DNA from: Candidatus Woesearchaeota archaeon
Lineage (GTDB): Archaea; Nanobdellota; Nanobdellia; Woesearchaeales; ARS49
Assembly: GCA_019322895.1 (NCBI GenBank)
Contig: JAHWHZ010000001.1
Coordinates: 620,001 to 684,000 of the forward strand
Direction of reading: 5' to 3'
Length of the DNA: 64,000 nucleotides
Shown here in pieces: positions 23,272 through 32,225 of the stretch (the stretch's first letter is position 1; each line of letters starts with the position of its first letter). A program made the translations under genes and the position numbers. The notes under the pieces were generated by a model, which was not told the origin of the DNA, did no database searches, and saw only the letters and a list, made by a program, of their open reading frames with translations.

Positions 23272-24372
23272 ATGGTATTGACAGCACAGCAAAAGCATAA
23301 ACTGAAGAAGTTTATCAAGGAATTAGAGGCATGTAAGGCCGCGCATACTGAGTTTGTGACAGTCTATATTCCGAAGGGCTATGATATTAACAAGATAATC
23401 AATCATCTGGCGCAGGAGCAGGGCACTGCGATGAACATAAAGTCTGCTGCCACAAGAAAAAATGTGACAGATGCTCTTGAAAGAATGATCCAGCATCTGA
23501 GACTGTTCAAGCAGACTCCTGAGAACGGCCTGGCTGTTTTTGCAGGAAACGTACTGGCAAGAGAGGGCAAGACAGATGTTAAGGTATGGTCTATTGAGCC
23601 TCCTGTCCCCTTGAAGACGCGCATCTACAAGTGTGACAAGAATTTTGAAGTTGACTTGTTGAGAGATATGCTTGATGTAAAGGAGATGTATGGTCTTGTT
23701 GTGCTTGACAGGAGAGATGCAAGCATTGCCTTATTGAAAGGAAAGTCAATAATCCCTTTATTGAAGACACATTCTCATGTTCCTGGAAAGATGAAGGCTG
23801 GCGGGCAGAGCGCAGCGAGGTTTGAGCAGAACAGAGCTTTGGCACTAAAAGACCATCTGAAGAAAGTTGCAGATTACATGAAAAATGAGTTCTTGATGAG
23901 AGAAGGCATCAAGGGAATCATTGTAGGAGGCCCTGGCCCTACAAAGCATGAATTAGTTGAGGGAAATTTCATAACAGGTGATGTCAAGAAGAAGATCATA
24001 GGAATAAAGGATTTGTCATATACAGAAGAATTTGGCTTGCAGGAGCTGGTTGACAAGAGCGAGGATTTATTGGCAAAAGAAGAGGTTGTTGATGAAAAGA
24101 AAGCAATGGGCCAGTTCTTTGAAAAACTTGCAAAAGACCCTGATACTGTAACATATGGCGAGAAAGAGACAAAAAAGGCATTGAACATGGGTGCTGTTGA
24201 TGTTTTATTGCTTTCTGAGAGTTTGAGTGATGCTTTGATTGATGAGTTTGAGGAGCTTGCAAAGCAGTTCTCTACAGAAGTTAAGATTATTTCTACTGAG
24301 ACAAGGGAAGGTGTCCAGTTAAGGGATCTTGGCGGTGTTGCCGCTGTATTAAGGTATAAATTGGCTGCATAA
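23272..24372 (+). CDS. prf1: Peptide chain release factor aRF1
   Basis: The protein reads all stop codons and triggers peptide release. NIKS at 55-58 is the stop-codon motif and GGQ at 177-179 enters the peptidyl-transferase centre. With 366 residues it is shorter than the usual archaeal aRF1 (about 400-415); the shortening is in domain 3, where I see no Cys-containing mini-domain. The next gene starts four bases after the stop. Confidence 0.93.
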   Translation: MVLTAQQKHKLKKFIKELEACKAAHTEFVTVYIPKGYDINKIINHLAQEQGTAMNIKSAATRKNVTDALERMIQHLRLFKQTPENGLAVFAGNVLAREGKTDVKVWSIEPPVPLKTRIYKCDKNFEVDLLRDMLDVKEMYGLVVLDRRDASIALLKGKSIIPLLKTHSHVPGKMKAGGQSAARFEQNRALALKDHLKKVADYMKNEFLMREGIKGIIVGGPGPTKHELVEGNFITGDVKKKIIGIKDLSYTEEFGLQELVDKSEDLLAKEEVVDEKKAMGQFFEKLAKDPDTVTYGEKETKKALNMGAVDVLLLSESLSDALIDEFEELAKQFSTEVKIISTETREGVQLRDLGGVAAVLRYKLAA

Positions 24373-24375
24373 AAA

Positions 24376-25047
24376 ATGGTGGGAATGATTGAAGAGGCCT
24401 TTATGGAACTTTTTCCTGAGAAAGAGTTCTCTTATTCTGCCAAGATAAAATATTCTGGAAGGTTCAAGGGCTATAATGCAAATGTCCAGATGAACAGGTT
24501 TTCAAAAGAGATTATATTTAATTTGAGCAAGCAGTGGCGTTCTGTTGACAAGAAGATAAAGCTGGGCCTTTTGCAGGAATTGATGTGCAGGCTGTTTAAG
24601 AAAAAAGCAAAGACAACTAATATGGACTTGTATAATATTTTCATCAAGCAGGCTCATTTAGCTGTTCCAAAGACAAAATCACATCCTGTTCTAGAATCTT
24701 CTTTTAACAGGGTCAATGAGAAGTTTTTTGCAGGCATGATGGACGTGCCTAACCTGAAAATCAGCGAGGGTTTAAGGACTTTAGGGCATTATGATTATGG
24801 AACAGACACTGTCTCTGTGACAAGACATCTGCTGGATCATGATGACTGCCTTGATTATGTGATGTATCATGAATTATTGCATAAGAAGCATAAATTCAAG
24901 ACAAAGAATGGAAGGCATTTCCACCACACTGCAGAGTTCAGGAAAAAAGAAAAAGAGTTTCCAAACAGTGATTTGATTGAGAAAAAGCTTTCAAAAATCC
25001 TTACTAAGAGGAAAATAAAGGGTTTTTTCAGCTGGCTTTCGCCTTAA
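24376..25047 (+). CDS. SprT/DUF45-like zinc metallopeptidase
   Basis: The 223-residue protein has HELLH at 165-169 and further His around 181-184, the ligand set of gluzincin-like metallopeptidases of the SprT/M48-related group. There are no membrane helices. It directly follows aRF1 and is probably co-transcribed. The target is unknown; quality control or DNA-protein crosslink cleavage are possibilities by analogy only. Confidence 0.65.
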   Translation: MVGMIEEAFMELFPEKEFSYSAKIKYSGRFKGYNANVQMNRFSKEIIFNLSKQWRSVDKKIKLGLLQELMCRLFKKKAKTTNMDLYNIFIKQAHLAVPKTKSHPVLESSFNRVNEKFFAGMMDVPNLKISEGLRTLGHYDYGTDTVSVTRHLLDHDDCLDYVMYHELLHKKHKFKTKNGRHFHHTAEFRKKEKEFPNSDLIEKKLSKILTKRKIKGFFSWLSP

Positions 25048-25129
25048 TCAAATGCAAATTCCCTTTAATTTACGCAAGTTTTATAAATAGTTTGCAAATC
25101 CTAGATGTTATAAGAAACAGGGTGTTATT

Positions 25130-25528
25130 ATGTCAAAAAAAGTAGTTGGGGTAAATACAATAAAAGTTGGCAGTTTCATTATTATTGATGATGTTGCCTG
25201 CAAGGTCACAAGCTGTGAGTCTTCAAAGTCAGGAAAGCACGGCCACGCAAAGTACAGGATTGTTGCAGTGGGTCTGCTTGACGGCAAGAAAAGAGAGATA
25301 TTGAGGCCTTCTGGCGAGAATGTTGAAGTGCCGATAATCGACAAGAAGACAGCGCAGGTATTGTCTGTTACAGGCGATACAGCAAATGTCATGGATGTTG
25401 AGAGCTATGAGACATTTGACCTGAAGATCCCTGAGGAATTCAAGGGACAGGTTGTTGAAGGCGCTAATGTATTGTTTTGGACAATACTTGGCGAGAAAGT
25501 GTTGAAGCAGGTTAAAGGAGCAGAGTAA
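25130..25528 (+). CDS. eif5a: Translation factor aIF5A
   Basis: The 132-residue protein has the hypusination loop SGKHGHAK with the modified Lys at residue 36, then the OB-fold domain. It stimulates peptide bond formation on difficult sequences. TTTTATAAATAG upstream (about 25078-25089) is the promoter. eL40 follows. Confidence 0.95.
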   Translation: MSKKVVGVNTIKVGSFIIIDDVACKVTSCESSKSGKHGHAKYRIVAVGLLDGKKREILRPSGENVEVPIIDKKTAQVLSVTGDTANVMDVESYETFDLKIPEEFKGQVVEGANVLFWTILGEKVLKQVKGAE

Positions 25529-25592
25529 ATGGCTAAACAACAAAAATTGAAAATTTTTGAGCTTACCCAAAATTTCACCAGAGGTGATAATT

Positions 25593-25754
25593 TTGGCTAA
25601 GTTTCCAGAAGCAGAAGCGAGAAAGTTCAGGAATCGTTATGTTTGCCGTAAATGCAAGTCTGTCATGAAAGCCCCTCCAAGAAAGATGATTGAGGGACAG
25701 ATAAAGTGCAGGAAATGCGCCAGCAGGGCTTTCAAACCAAAAAGAAAGAGGTAA
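25593..25754 (+). CDS. rpl40e: Ribosomal protein eL40
   Basis: The start is taken as TTG at 25593, giving MAKFPEAEARKFRNR, the usual archaeal N-terminus. GAGGTGA lies about seven bases upstream. A longer frame from 25557 gives an unrelated extension. The 53-residue protein has the zinc motif CRKCKS...CRKCAS of eL40 without ubiquitin. It sits between aIF5A and the S2P protease gene. Confidence 0.9.
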   Translation: MAKFPEAEARKFRNRYVCRKCKSVMKAPPRKMIEGQIKCRKCASRAFKPKRKR

Positions 25755-25761
25755 ATTTTCT

Positions 25762-26931
25762 ATGGATTACCAGGCAATTGCCGCTGCAGTATTCATATTG
25801 TTGATGGTTCTATTTATTTATCTGAAGCGCAAGAAGATAGAGGTCCAGAAGATTTTCTTTCCTTTGCTTTATTTTATCATGTACAAGACAAAGCTTGGGC
25901 TAAAGGGCATGGATTCTGGCGCAAAAAAGATTCCTGGCCTCTTGAAGACTGTTTCATTCCTTGGTGTTGTTCTCGGTTTTCTTGGCATGCTGCTGATTTG
26001 CTTTGAATTGCTGAGAAACACTTTTAATCTTCTCTTGAAGCCCGGCGTTGCTCCAGGCATCCAGCCTGTTTTGCCTTTTGAGGTAAAAGGTGTTTTCTTT
26101 GTTCCATTCATCTACTGGATTCTTGCGATATTCTTTATCGCAGTCATTCACGAGTTTTCCCACGGCATCATCGCGAGAGTGTATAATATAAAGATAAAAT
26201 CTTCTGGTGTTGCTTTTCTTGGCATTGTGTTGCCATTGATTCCTGCTGCTTTTGTTGAGCCAGAAGAAAAGCAATTGGTCAAGAAAAGCTTGAGAGCACA
26301 GTTGAGTGTCTTTGCAGCAGGTCCGTTTGCCAATATAATCGCTGCAGGCCTTGTTCTTTTGCTTGTCTCGCATGTTGCTGCTCCAGTGGCAGGCGCTGCT
26401 TTTGACGCAAAAGGTGTTGAGATTGTTAATATTGTTCCAGACGGGCCTTTTGACAAGGCAGGCATAAAAGAAGGGGAGCTTATCTTGAAGATGGAAAGCA
26501 AGCCAGTTACGTCTTCAATTAATTTCACAAAAGATATTGCAACGCACAGTCCAGAAGAGCGGGTTGTGTTCACTACAGACAAGTCTTCTTATGCAGTTGA
26601 GCTTGGCAAGAACCCCAAGAATGAGTCAAAACCATATCTTGGCATAAGCACAAAGCAGCACACAGAGATAAATCCTGGTTTCAAGGCAAAGTATGGTTCA
26701 TTTGTTCCAGGTGCAATTGAGTGGATTTCTGGATTCCTTTACTGGCTGTTCATCTTGAATTTAGGTATCGGCTTGTTTAATCTTCTGCCTTTAGGCCCTA
26801 TTGACGGCGGAAGGATGGTCAAGGCTGTCTTAGAAAGAATAAGCAAGAAAAAAGGGGCGATTATCTGGAAATATATCAGCGTGTTATTTTTTATTCTGGT
26901 CTTGTTTAATGTTATTGCTGGGTTCTTGTAA
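25762..26931 (+). CDS. Site-2 protease family membrane metalloprotease
   Basis: The 389-residue protein cleaves substrates within the membrane. HEFSH at 130-134 and LGPIDGG with D348 give the zinc ligands. A PDZ domain lies between (about 210-290; VPDGPFDKAGIKEGELIL). About six membrane segments flank these. Likely involved in regulated proteolysis. The next gene begins after a one-base gap. Confidence 0.88.
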   Translation: MDYQAIAAAVFILLMVLFIYLKRKKIEVQKIFFPLLYFIMYKTKLGLKGMDSGAKKIPGLLKTVSFLGVVLGFLGMLLICFELLRNTFNLLLKPGVAPGIQPVLPFEVKGVFFVPFIYWILAIFFIAVIHEFSHGIIARVYNIKIKSSGVAFLGIVLPLIPAAFVEPEEKQLVKKSLRAQLSVFAAGPFANIIAAGLVLLLVSHVAAPVAGAAFDAKGVEIVNIVPDGPFDKAGIKEGELILKMESKPVTSSINFTKDIATHSPEERVVFTTDKSSYAVELGKNPKNESKPYLGISTKQHTEINPGFKAKYGSFVPGAIEWISGFLYWLFILNLGIGLFNLLPLGPIDGGRMVKAVLERISKKKGAIIWKYISVLFFILVLFNVIAGFL

Positions 26932-26932
26932 A

Positions 26933-27610
26933 ATGATATCAATAATACTCATCGAGCCAAAGAAATCAGGCAATCTTGGTGCAGTTGCAAGGGCAATGGC
27001 TAATTTCGGCTTCAATGATTTAATATTAGTTAATCCCAAATGCAAAAAAACAGCTAAAGAAGCAATAAAGAGAGCAAAGCATGGCATTTCTGTCTTAAAA
27101 AAAGCCAAAGTTGTAAAGAAAATTCCTAAGATGGACACTTTGATTGCAACTACTGCAATGCTTGGCACTGATTATAATATTCCCCGCTCACCAGTATCTC
27201 CAGAGCAATTAAGTAAAATCATTCCAATCAAAGGTAAAGTCGGGATTGTATTTGGCAGGGAAGGCCCTGGCCTTACAAATGAAGAGGTTTTGGCTTGTGA
27301 TTTTGTGTGCACAATTCCCAGCTCTAAAAAATACCCTACTTTGAACTTGAGCCATAGTGTTGCAGTTGTTTGTTATGAACTGAGCAAGCAATTAGCAGGC
27401 AAGAAAGTCAGCGAGCACATTATTTTTGCTTCAAAAGCAGAAAAAGACCAGTTGATGAAGCTCTTTAATCAGGCTTTGAAGAAAATGCCTTTCAAAAATG
27501 CTCAAAAGCGTGAAACTCAAAAAAAAGTCTGGAAAAGAATGATTGGCAAGTCTTTTCTTACAAAAAGAGAAGCATACGCATTGATGGGTTTTTTTAAGAA
27601 GCTCAATTAA
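26933..27610 (+). CDS. trmJ: TrmJ-type SPOUT RNA methyltransferase
   Basis: The start is the ATG at 26933, just after the S2P stop; a longer frame would overlap it. The 225-residue protein has the SpoU/TrmJ pattern: IEPKKSGNLGAVARAMANFG, then GIVFGREGPGLTNEE and PTLNLSHSVAVVCYEL, the knotted SAM site. TrmJ makes 2'-O-methylations in tRNA. Bound site here is not determined. Confidence 0.88.
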   Translation: MISIILIEPKKSGNLGAVARAMANFGFNDLILVNPKCKKTAKEAIKRAKHGISVLKKAKVVKKIPKMDTLIATTAMLGTDYNIPRSPVSPEQLSKIIPIKGKVGIVFGREGPGLTNEEVLACDFVCTIPSSKKYPTLNLSHSVAVVCYELSKQLAGKKVSEHIIFASKAEKDQLMKLFNQALKKMPFKNAQKRETQKKVWKRMIGKSFLTKREAYALMGFFKKLN

Positions 27611-27649
27611 CTTTTTAAATAATTGCAGTTTTCTTTATTTTTGGTGGGA

Positions 27650-28402
27650 ATGGCAAACTGTATTATTTGTGATAAGGATATTTCAATGTATTTGTTTGAA
27701 AAAAATGGTTATCAGGTAGTTAAGTGTCTGGGTGATGGGCATTTGTATGTTGCAAATCCGCCTGATATTGCTGCGCTTTCTGATTTGTATTCTAAGGAGT
27801 ATTTTGAAGGCACGGCAAAGGTTGGTTATCGCAGCAATGTTTTTTTAAACAAGCAAAAACAGGCGCAGAAAGCAAGCAGAAAGCTTGCGCGTTTGCAGCA
27901 GTTGAATAATATTCGGCAGGTTCTTGACGTTGGTTGCGGTCCAGGTTATTTTGTTAAGGCAGCGGGTGATGCAGGGCTGGATGTTTCTGGTTGTGATATT
28001 TCTCAAGCTGCTGCTGATTTTGCAAAAGACGAGTTAAGTGTGGATGTTGTGGTTGGTGATTTTTTAGAGTTTGAACATACTAGATTTTTCGATGCAATAA
28101 CTATGTTTAGTTATCTTGAACACACGATTGATCCGCGCGCACATCTAGATAAGGCATATAAGCTTTTGCGGCATGACGGCTTGCTTCTTTTGTCAGTGCC
28201 GAATACAGAAGGATTAGTTAGGGGCATAATGGGTCCGCGTTGGAGGGGATTTTCTGTTCCTGAGCATCTTCATTTTTTTAATCAGCAGAATTTAAGCAAG
28301 TTAGTACGCGATGCAGGTTTCTCTGATTTGCGTTCAAGATATGTTGATAATAATTTTTTAAGAGATACTGTTTACTTTTATGCTAGAAAGAAGTCATTTT
28401 AG
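27650..28402 (+). CDS. Class I SAM-dependent methyltransferase with Cys motif
   Basis: ATG 27650 (MANCIICDKDIS) starts a 250-residue protein. VLDVGCGPGYFVKAA is motif I for SAM, and YLEHTIDP and LLLLSVPNTEGL are later motifs. The N-terminal CIIC hints at a small metal site common in sugar or lipid O-methyltransferases of this type. GGTGGG lies upstream as ribosome binding site. Confidence 0.75.
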   Translation: MANCIICDKDISMYLFEKNGYQVVKCLGDGHLYVANPPDIAALSDLYSKEYFEGTAKVGYRSNVFLNKQKQAQKASRKLARLQQLNNIRQVLDVGCGPGYFVKAAGDAGLDVSGCDISQAAADFAKDELSVDVVVGDFLEFEHTRFFDAITMFSYLEHTIDPRAHLDKAYKLLRHDGLLLLSVPNTEGLVRGIMGPRWRGFSVPEHLHFFNQQNLSKLVRDAGFSDLRSRYVDNNFLRDTVYFYARKKSF

Positions 28403-28431
28403 AGAAGCTTGTGCACGGTTTTTTAAGAAAT

Positions 28432-29082
28432 TTAGCTTAAGTCAAATTCTTCAAACACTTCTTCACTTGTCTTAAAGATAGGTGCTGTGCCGTCGTTTGG
28501 CAGGTATCCATCATTAAAATAGGTTTTTACAATCTCAAAAAACTCAGGAACCTCTTCTTGGATGTATTTTCTTAATCTGACTAATGCCCTGTATCCGCGG
28601 TAGAGTGTTGTTACTGTGGTTTGTTCTCGCTCATCTAGCCCGTCTAGTTCTGGAAGTTCTCCTTTTTCTAGTTTAGAAACAAGAAGTCCTTTTTCTTCTG
28701 TGTGTTTCCAGCCGTCGCCTGTTAGCAGGTCTTCTAATTTTTGGAATGTGTTTTGCAGGTCTCTGTTGAACACCTGATTTATGCTGTGTATTGTATTATT
28801 TAGCTTGACTTCTTCTATTTTCATTGATAATCCTGGTTTTGTGGTTATTTCTATCTCATCTTTAGTTGATTTAAGTGATATTGTGTTTTTGTGTGTGTCA
28901 ACCCCGTATTTGAAATAGAAATTATTCAAGCGGCCCTCAATATAGAACAAGGATTCAAGAGCTTTATTGGCATCTATTGCCAGCTGACTGTTTTGGCTTG
29001 CAATTTTTCTTGAAAGCTCAAGCATTGCAACTATTGCCCTGTGTTTTGCAAGTCTTTCTTCTTGCGGTTCATCATACTTCAT
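28432..29082 (-). CDS. Hypothetical helical protein, 216 aa
   Basis: No family recognised. The protein is soluble, acidic and mainly helical (IASQNSQLAIDANKALES; ALVRLRKYIQEEVPEFF). It follows the winged-helix regulator gene on the same strand, with a 38-base gap, and may be its target. Confidence 0.6.
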   Translation of the reverse strand: MKYDEPQEERLAKHRAIVAMLELSRKIASQNSQLAIDANKALESLFYIEGRLNNFYFKYGVDTHKNTISLKSTKDEIEITTKPGLSMKIEEVKLNNTIHSINQVFNRDLQNTFQKLEDLLTGDGWKHTEEKGLLVSKLEKGELPELDGLDEREQTTVTTLYRGYRALVRLRKYIQEEVPEFFEIVKTYFNDGYLPNDGTAPIFKTSEEVFEEFDLS

Positions 29083-29120
29083 ACCTTATAAGAAATCCTG
29101 ATTGCTTTTAAAGTTTCACT

Positions 29121-29453
29121 CTATTTCTTTTGAGTGCTTTTCTTTTGTTTCTCAAAGAATTCTTTAACTCTTGTGTCTCCTTTTGGCTTTGCATTTGGGC
29201 CGATGGTATAGTATTTCTTCTCAACAACACTTCCCCAGGAGTATTCGCCTTTTTCCTGCTTTATTTCCTCGATCTTCAGCTCTCCTAATGCAACGCCTTT
29301 CTTTAAGTTATAGTATATGTTTTCTCGTGTGCATGGAGGAAATATCTGGTTATACCATTTGTGAATCAGATAGCCGTATGCTTTTCCAGCTACTGCAAGA
29401 ATTTCAATTATGTTCTGCCTTATGTCTGATTTTACAGGTCTGCCTCGTTTCAT
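29121..29453 (-). CDS. Winged-helix transcription regulator, 110 aa
   Basis: The start MKRGRPVKSD resembles a minor-groove AT-hook (RGRP). Residues 10-75 look like a winged helix (IIEILAVAGKAYGYLIHKW, then NIYYNLKKGVALGELKI), close to PadR/MarR-type repressors, and a basic C-terminus follows. An inverted repeat covers its own start site, so it is probably autoregulated. Confidence 0.65.
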   Translation of the reverse strand: MKRGRPVKSDIRQNIIEILAVAGKAYGYLIHKWYNQIFPPCTRENIYYNLKKGVALGELKIEEIKQEKGEYSWGSVVEKKYYTIGPNAKPKGDTRVKEFFEKQKKSTQKK

Positions 29454-29481
29454 ATACTGTAGTATACATTTCTACTATAAA
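29453..29481 (-). promoter_or_regulatory. TATA box and overlapping operator of the regulator
   Basis: On the minus strand TTTATAGTAG (29472-29481) is about 26 bases before the ATG. TATACT and AGTATA (29453-29466) form an inverted repeat with a two-base centre between the TATA box and start codon, where a bound repressor would block transcription. Confidence 0.5.
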
Positions 29482-29517
29482 TAATTTTCTATATGTAAAA
29501 GAAAAATTCTAAAAAAA

Positions 29518-29973
29518 TTAATCTATTGTGTTAAATTGCAATCTGTCAATAAATTCTTCAGTATGTTTAATATCTTTGTAAGGCAGCTGAAAAGGCGCTT
29601 CATCATTTCTTATTCTTCTTAAGCATCTCAGGATATTATGTGTCACGTTCCACTGATACCGAATTATTTCATCATAATCAGTGATTTCAGTTTCTCTTAA
29701 TCTCAAGTTAACGTAGTTTGTAAAGTGTTTTCTTATTTCATGGCCGGTTACATAGTTACTGCCATAAACTGTTTCTTGAAAATATTCCTCTGTTCTTGCT
29801 GAATCTTCTTGACCTGTTGCAAGTTTTATGATGTGGTCTATGAGATTTATCACTTTATCCAGGGATTCTGGATCTTTTTGCATCAATTTCTTATGAAATT
29901 TGCGCCAAGCTTCTCTTCTTTTAAATTTTTCAAAAGATGGAGGGGGTCCAATGCATGCTTGTGCCAGTGTCAT
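29518..29973 (-). CDS. Hypothetical protein, 151 aa
   Basis: The start is taken as ATG 29973 (MTLAQACIGPPPSFEKF), because a TATA box (TATTTATAA, about 29996-30004) lies 25-30 bases upstream; an upstream ATG at 30081 would translate through this promoter. The protein is helical, basic in its first part, without recognised domain. It is on the same strand as the AAA+ gene. Confidence 0.55.
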   Translation of the reverse strand: MTLAQACIGPPPSFEKFKRREAWRKFHKKLMQKDPESLDKVINLIDHIIKLATGQEDSARTEEYFQETVYGSNYVTGHEIRKHFTNYVNLRLRETEITDYDEIIRYQWNVTHNILRCLRRIRNDEAPFQLPYKDIKHTEEFIDRLQFNTID

Positions 29974-30089
29974 GCTCTCTTCAAATAGCAAGAAGGTTAT
30001 AAATATTATTGTGATACAGTATTGAAATAGAAAGTCTTTTATAAATAAATCATTAAAAAACAGCTTGCTGGTTTTTTTCATGTAAATTA

Positions 30090-31196
30090 TTACTCTTTTT
30101 TCTCAAGTATAGCTTGAAGGTATTGGTATTTTTTGACCAGTGCAGAGCCGAGATGTTCTGAGCCGTCTTCTTCAAGCATCTTAAGGTCATAAACAAGCCC
30201 TTCGCAGAAATTTTTTATTGCTTCATCAAGTGATTCTGCAGGAGGATACATTGTTGAAGGATAACTGTCTCCATCATTTAAGTGAACAACCGTGTATTCT
30301 CCTTTATTGTCACTATCATGAACAACAGGCCGGTCCTTGTAAACCAATATCGCGATTGGACTTTTAAGGCAGTATTCGCTTTCTTCAGGAAATTGCTCTA
30401 AGACTCTTGTTTCATATATCAAGTCTTCAAAAGCACTATCTTCAATATTCCTAAATAGCAATCTGTGAGGAAGGTCCATTTTTGAAATAGATTCGCCTGC
30501 CAATATGCACATTCTTTTTATTTCATTCTCCAGCTGGCGGACATTGCCAGGCCAGTCATCTTCCTGCAATAGTTTCCTTGCTTCCGCACCCATCCCTTTT
30601 TTCTGTCCAGCAAGAAAATGATTAATCAGTAAAGAAATATCTTCTTTTCTTTCTCTTAATGGAGGAATGCGAATTGTTTGCTGGGAAATATAATCATAAA
30701 AAACTCCGTAAAGCTTGTGTCCTTCATCCACTCGTTTAGCAAGATTTTTGTCATTTGTTGAAGTTATCAGCCTGACATCAAATTCAATCCTTTCTCCAGC
30801 AGTATTGATATAAAATCCTTCTTGCATAGCCTCCAGCAATCGCACTTGAGAATCAAAAGCCAGGCTTTCTATTCCATCAAGAAGAAGCGTGCCTTTGTCT
30901 GCAAGCTGTATCTTGCTTTTTCTATTCGGTCTCTCAGCATCTCCAAAAAGCTCTTTCTCTAATAATATAGAGCTTATTGCTGCGCAGTGATCTGAAACAA
31001 AATAATGCTCTCTTCGTTTTCCTTTGTCATGTATCACTTTTGCAATGAGCTCCTTGCCCACTCCAGATTCTCCAACCAACAGAACCGGAGTATCAGAATC
31101 AACAGTCTGGTCTACTTGTTTTAGAACTTGAATCAATCCTTCGCTTTTTCCAATAATCTCAGGATATTCGTATTTTAAGTCTGTTCTTCCAGCCAT
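30090..31196 (-). CDS. Degenerate NtrC-like (sigma54-activator type) AAA+ protein
   Basis: Residues 10-245 match the central domain of bacterial sigma54 activators: Walker A GESGVGKE (42-49), LLEKELFGDAE, sensor RLITSTND, IPPLRERKEDI and DDWPGNVRQLEN. But key functions are missing. The GAFTGA loop that contacts sigma54 is replaced (ERPNRKSK). The Walker B reads LLLDGIE (D107, G108) without the catalytic Glu, and the Arg finger segment reads FYDYI. No receiver or Fis-type HTH is present; the last 120 residues form an unknown acidic domain. It is likely acquired from bacteria and changed in role. It may bind ATP without turning it over. Confidence 0.8.
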   Translation of the reverse strand: MAGRTDLKYEYPEIIGKSEGLIQVLKQVDQTVDSDTPVLLVGESGVGKELIAKVIHDKGKRREHYFVSDHCAAISSILLEKELFGDAERPNRKSKIQLADKGTLLLDGIESLAFDSQVRLLEAMQEGFYINTAGERIEFDVRLITSTNDKNLAKRVDEGHKLYGVFYDYISQQTIRIPPLRERKEDISLLINHFLAGQKKGMGAEARKLLQEDDWPGNVRQLENEIKRMCILAGESISKMDLPHRLLFRNIEDSAFEDLIYETRVLEQFPEESEYCLKSPIAILVYKDRPVVHDSDNKGEYTVVHLNDGDSYPSTMYPPAESLDEAIKNFCEGLVYDLKMLEEDGSEHLGSALVKKYQYLQAILEKKE

Positions 31197-31246
31197 ATTC
31201 TATAAAAATAGGAACAAATATAAATATGTTTTTATCAAGATAGCTT

Positions 31247-32194
31247 ATGAAGCTGATATTCCTGCTTTCAATGCATAATCCTGCCTTGAGCAAGGCAGAG
31301 ATACTGTCTATTTTTGAGGGAAAGCATAAGCAGCTTGATAATTTGTTATTCATTGATTCCAGAAAAACTTATTTTAACAGGCTGGCTTACACAAAAGCAG
31401 TGTACCAGCACTTGTTCACCTGCAAAAAAGCAGCTTTAGAGAAGAAGATAAGAACATTTGACTGGAATAAACATTATAAGGATTCTTTTTGCGTCCGTTC
31501 TTTTGGAAAAGGCCATATTCAAGACAGAAAGATTGCAGATTTATTATGGGAGTATTTGAACAAGCCTGTTGTAAACCTGGTTAATCCTGTCACAAGCTTT
31601 CATTTTTATTTTGAAAAAGACAAGGTGCATTGCGGTTTATTAATTGATGAAATGACAGAGCCGTTTGAAAAAAGAAAAGCTCATTTAAGGCCGATGCTTC
31701 ACCCGACTTCTTTGCATCCACGGCTTGCAAGATGCCTTGTTAATCTCACTGGTGCAATATCAACGCAGAACACGATTGTTGATCCTTTTTGCGGCACAGG
31801 AGGGATATTGATTGAGGCTGGCTTGATGGATTTCAAGGTGATTGGCTATGATATTGATGAAGTGATGCTAAAGCGTTCTGAAGCAAACCTGAAGCATTTC
31901 AAAGTCAAGTATCAATTGAGAAGAAAAGACGCAACAAAGATAGGCATAAGGTACAATTACATTGTGACAGACCTGCCTTATGCTCGAAGCTCTAAAAAAC
32001 AGGATTTAGAAAAATTATATTCTTCATTCTTGAAAAACATGAAAAAAATCCTGAAAAAGCAGGCAGTTGTGTGCTTTCCAAGCTTCATCAACCATAAAAA
32101 ATTCATAAAAAATGCAAAATTGAAGCTTAAGGCAGAATATTCTTACTACCTGCATAAGAGTTTGAGCAAGAAAATCTGCGTGATAGAACCGTAG
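31247..32194 (+). CDS. tRNA guanine-N2 methyltransferase, Trm-G10/Trm11 type
   Basis: The 315-residue protein has an N-terminal THUMP-like region and a Rossmann methyltransferase domain with DPFCGTGGILIEAGLM (SAM motif) and TDLPYARSS (catalytic D-L-P-Y). This pair is typical for the enzyme that modifies G10 of archaeal tRNA. The start is the ATG at 31247, 51 bases from the divergent AAA+ gene. Confidence 0.85.
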   Translation: MKLIFLLSMHNPALSKAEILSIFEGKHKQLDNLLFIDSRKTYFNRLAYTKAVYQHLFTCKKAALEKKIRTFDWNKHYKDSFCVRSFGKGHIQDRKIADLLWEYLNKPVVNLVNPVTSFHFYFEKDKVHCGLLIDEMTEPFEKRKAHLRPMLHPTSLHPRLARCLVNLTGAISTQNTIVDPFCGTGGILIEAGLMDFKVIGYDIDEVMLKRSEANLKHFKVKYQLRRKDATKIGIRYNYIVTDLPYARSSKKQDLEKLYSSFLKNMKKILKKQAVVCFPSFINHKKFIKNAKLKLKAEYSYYLHKSLSKKICVIEP

Positions 32195-32225
32195 CTTTAA
32201 ATATCTCCTTTACTATTTCTTTGTT

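Noticed and set aside
30090..31196. Functional sigma54-dependent activator
   Set aside because: GAFTGA, the Walker B Glu and the HTH are missing, and archaea have no sigma54.
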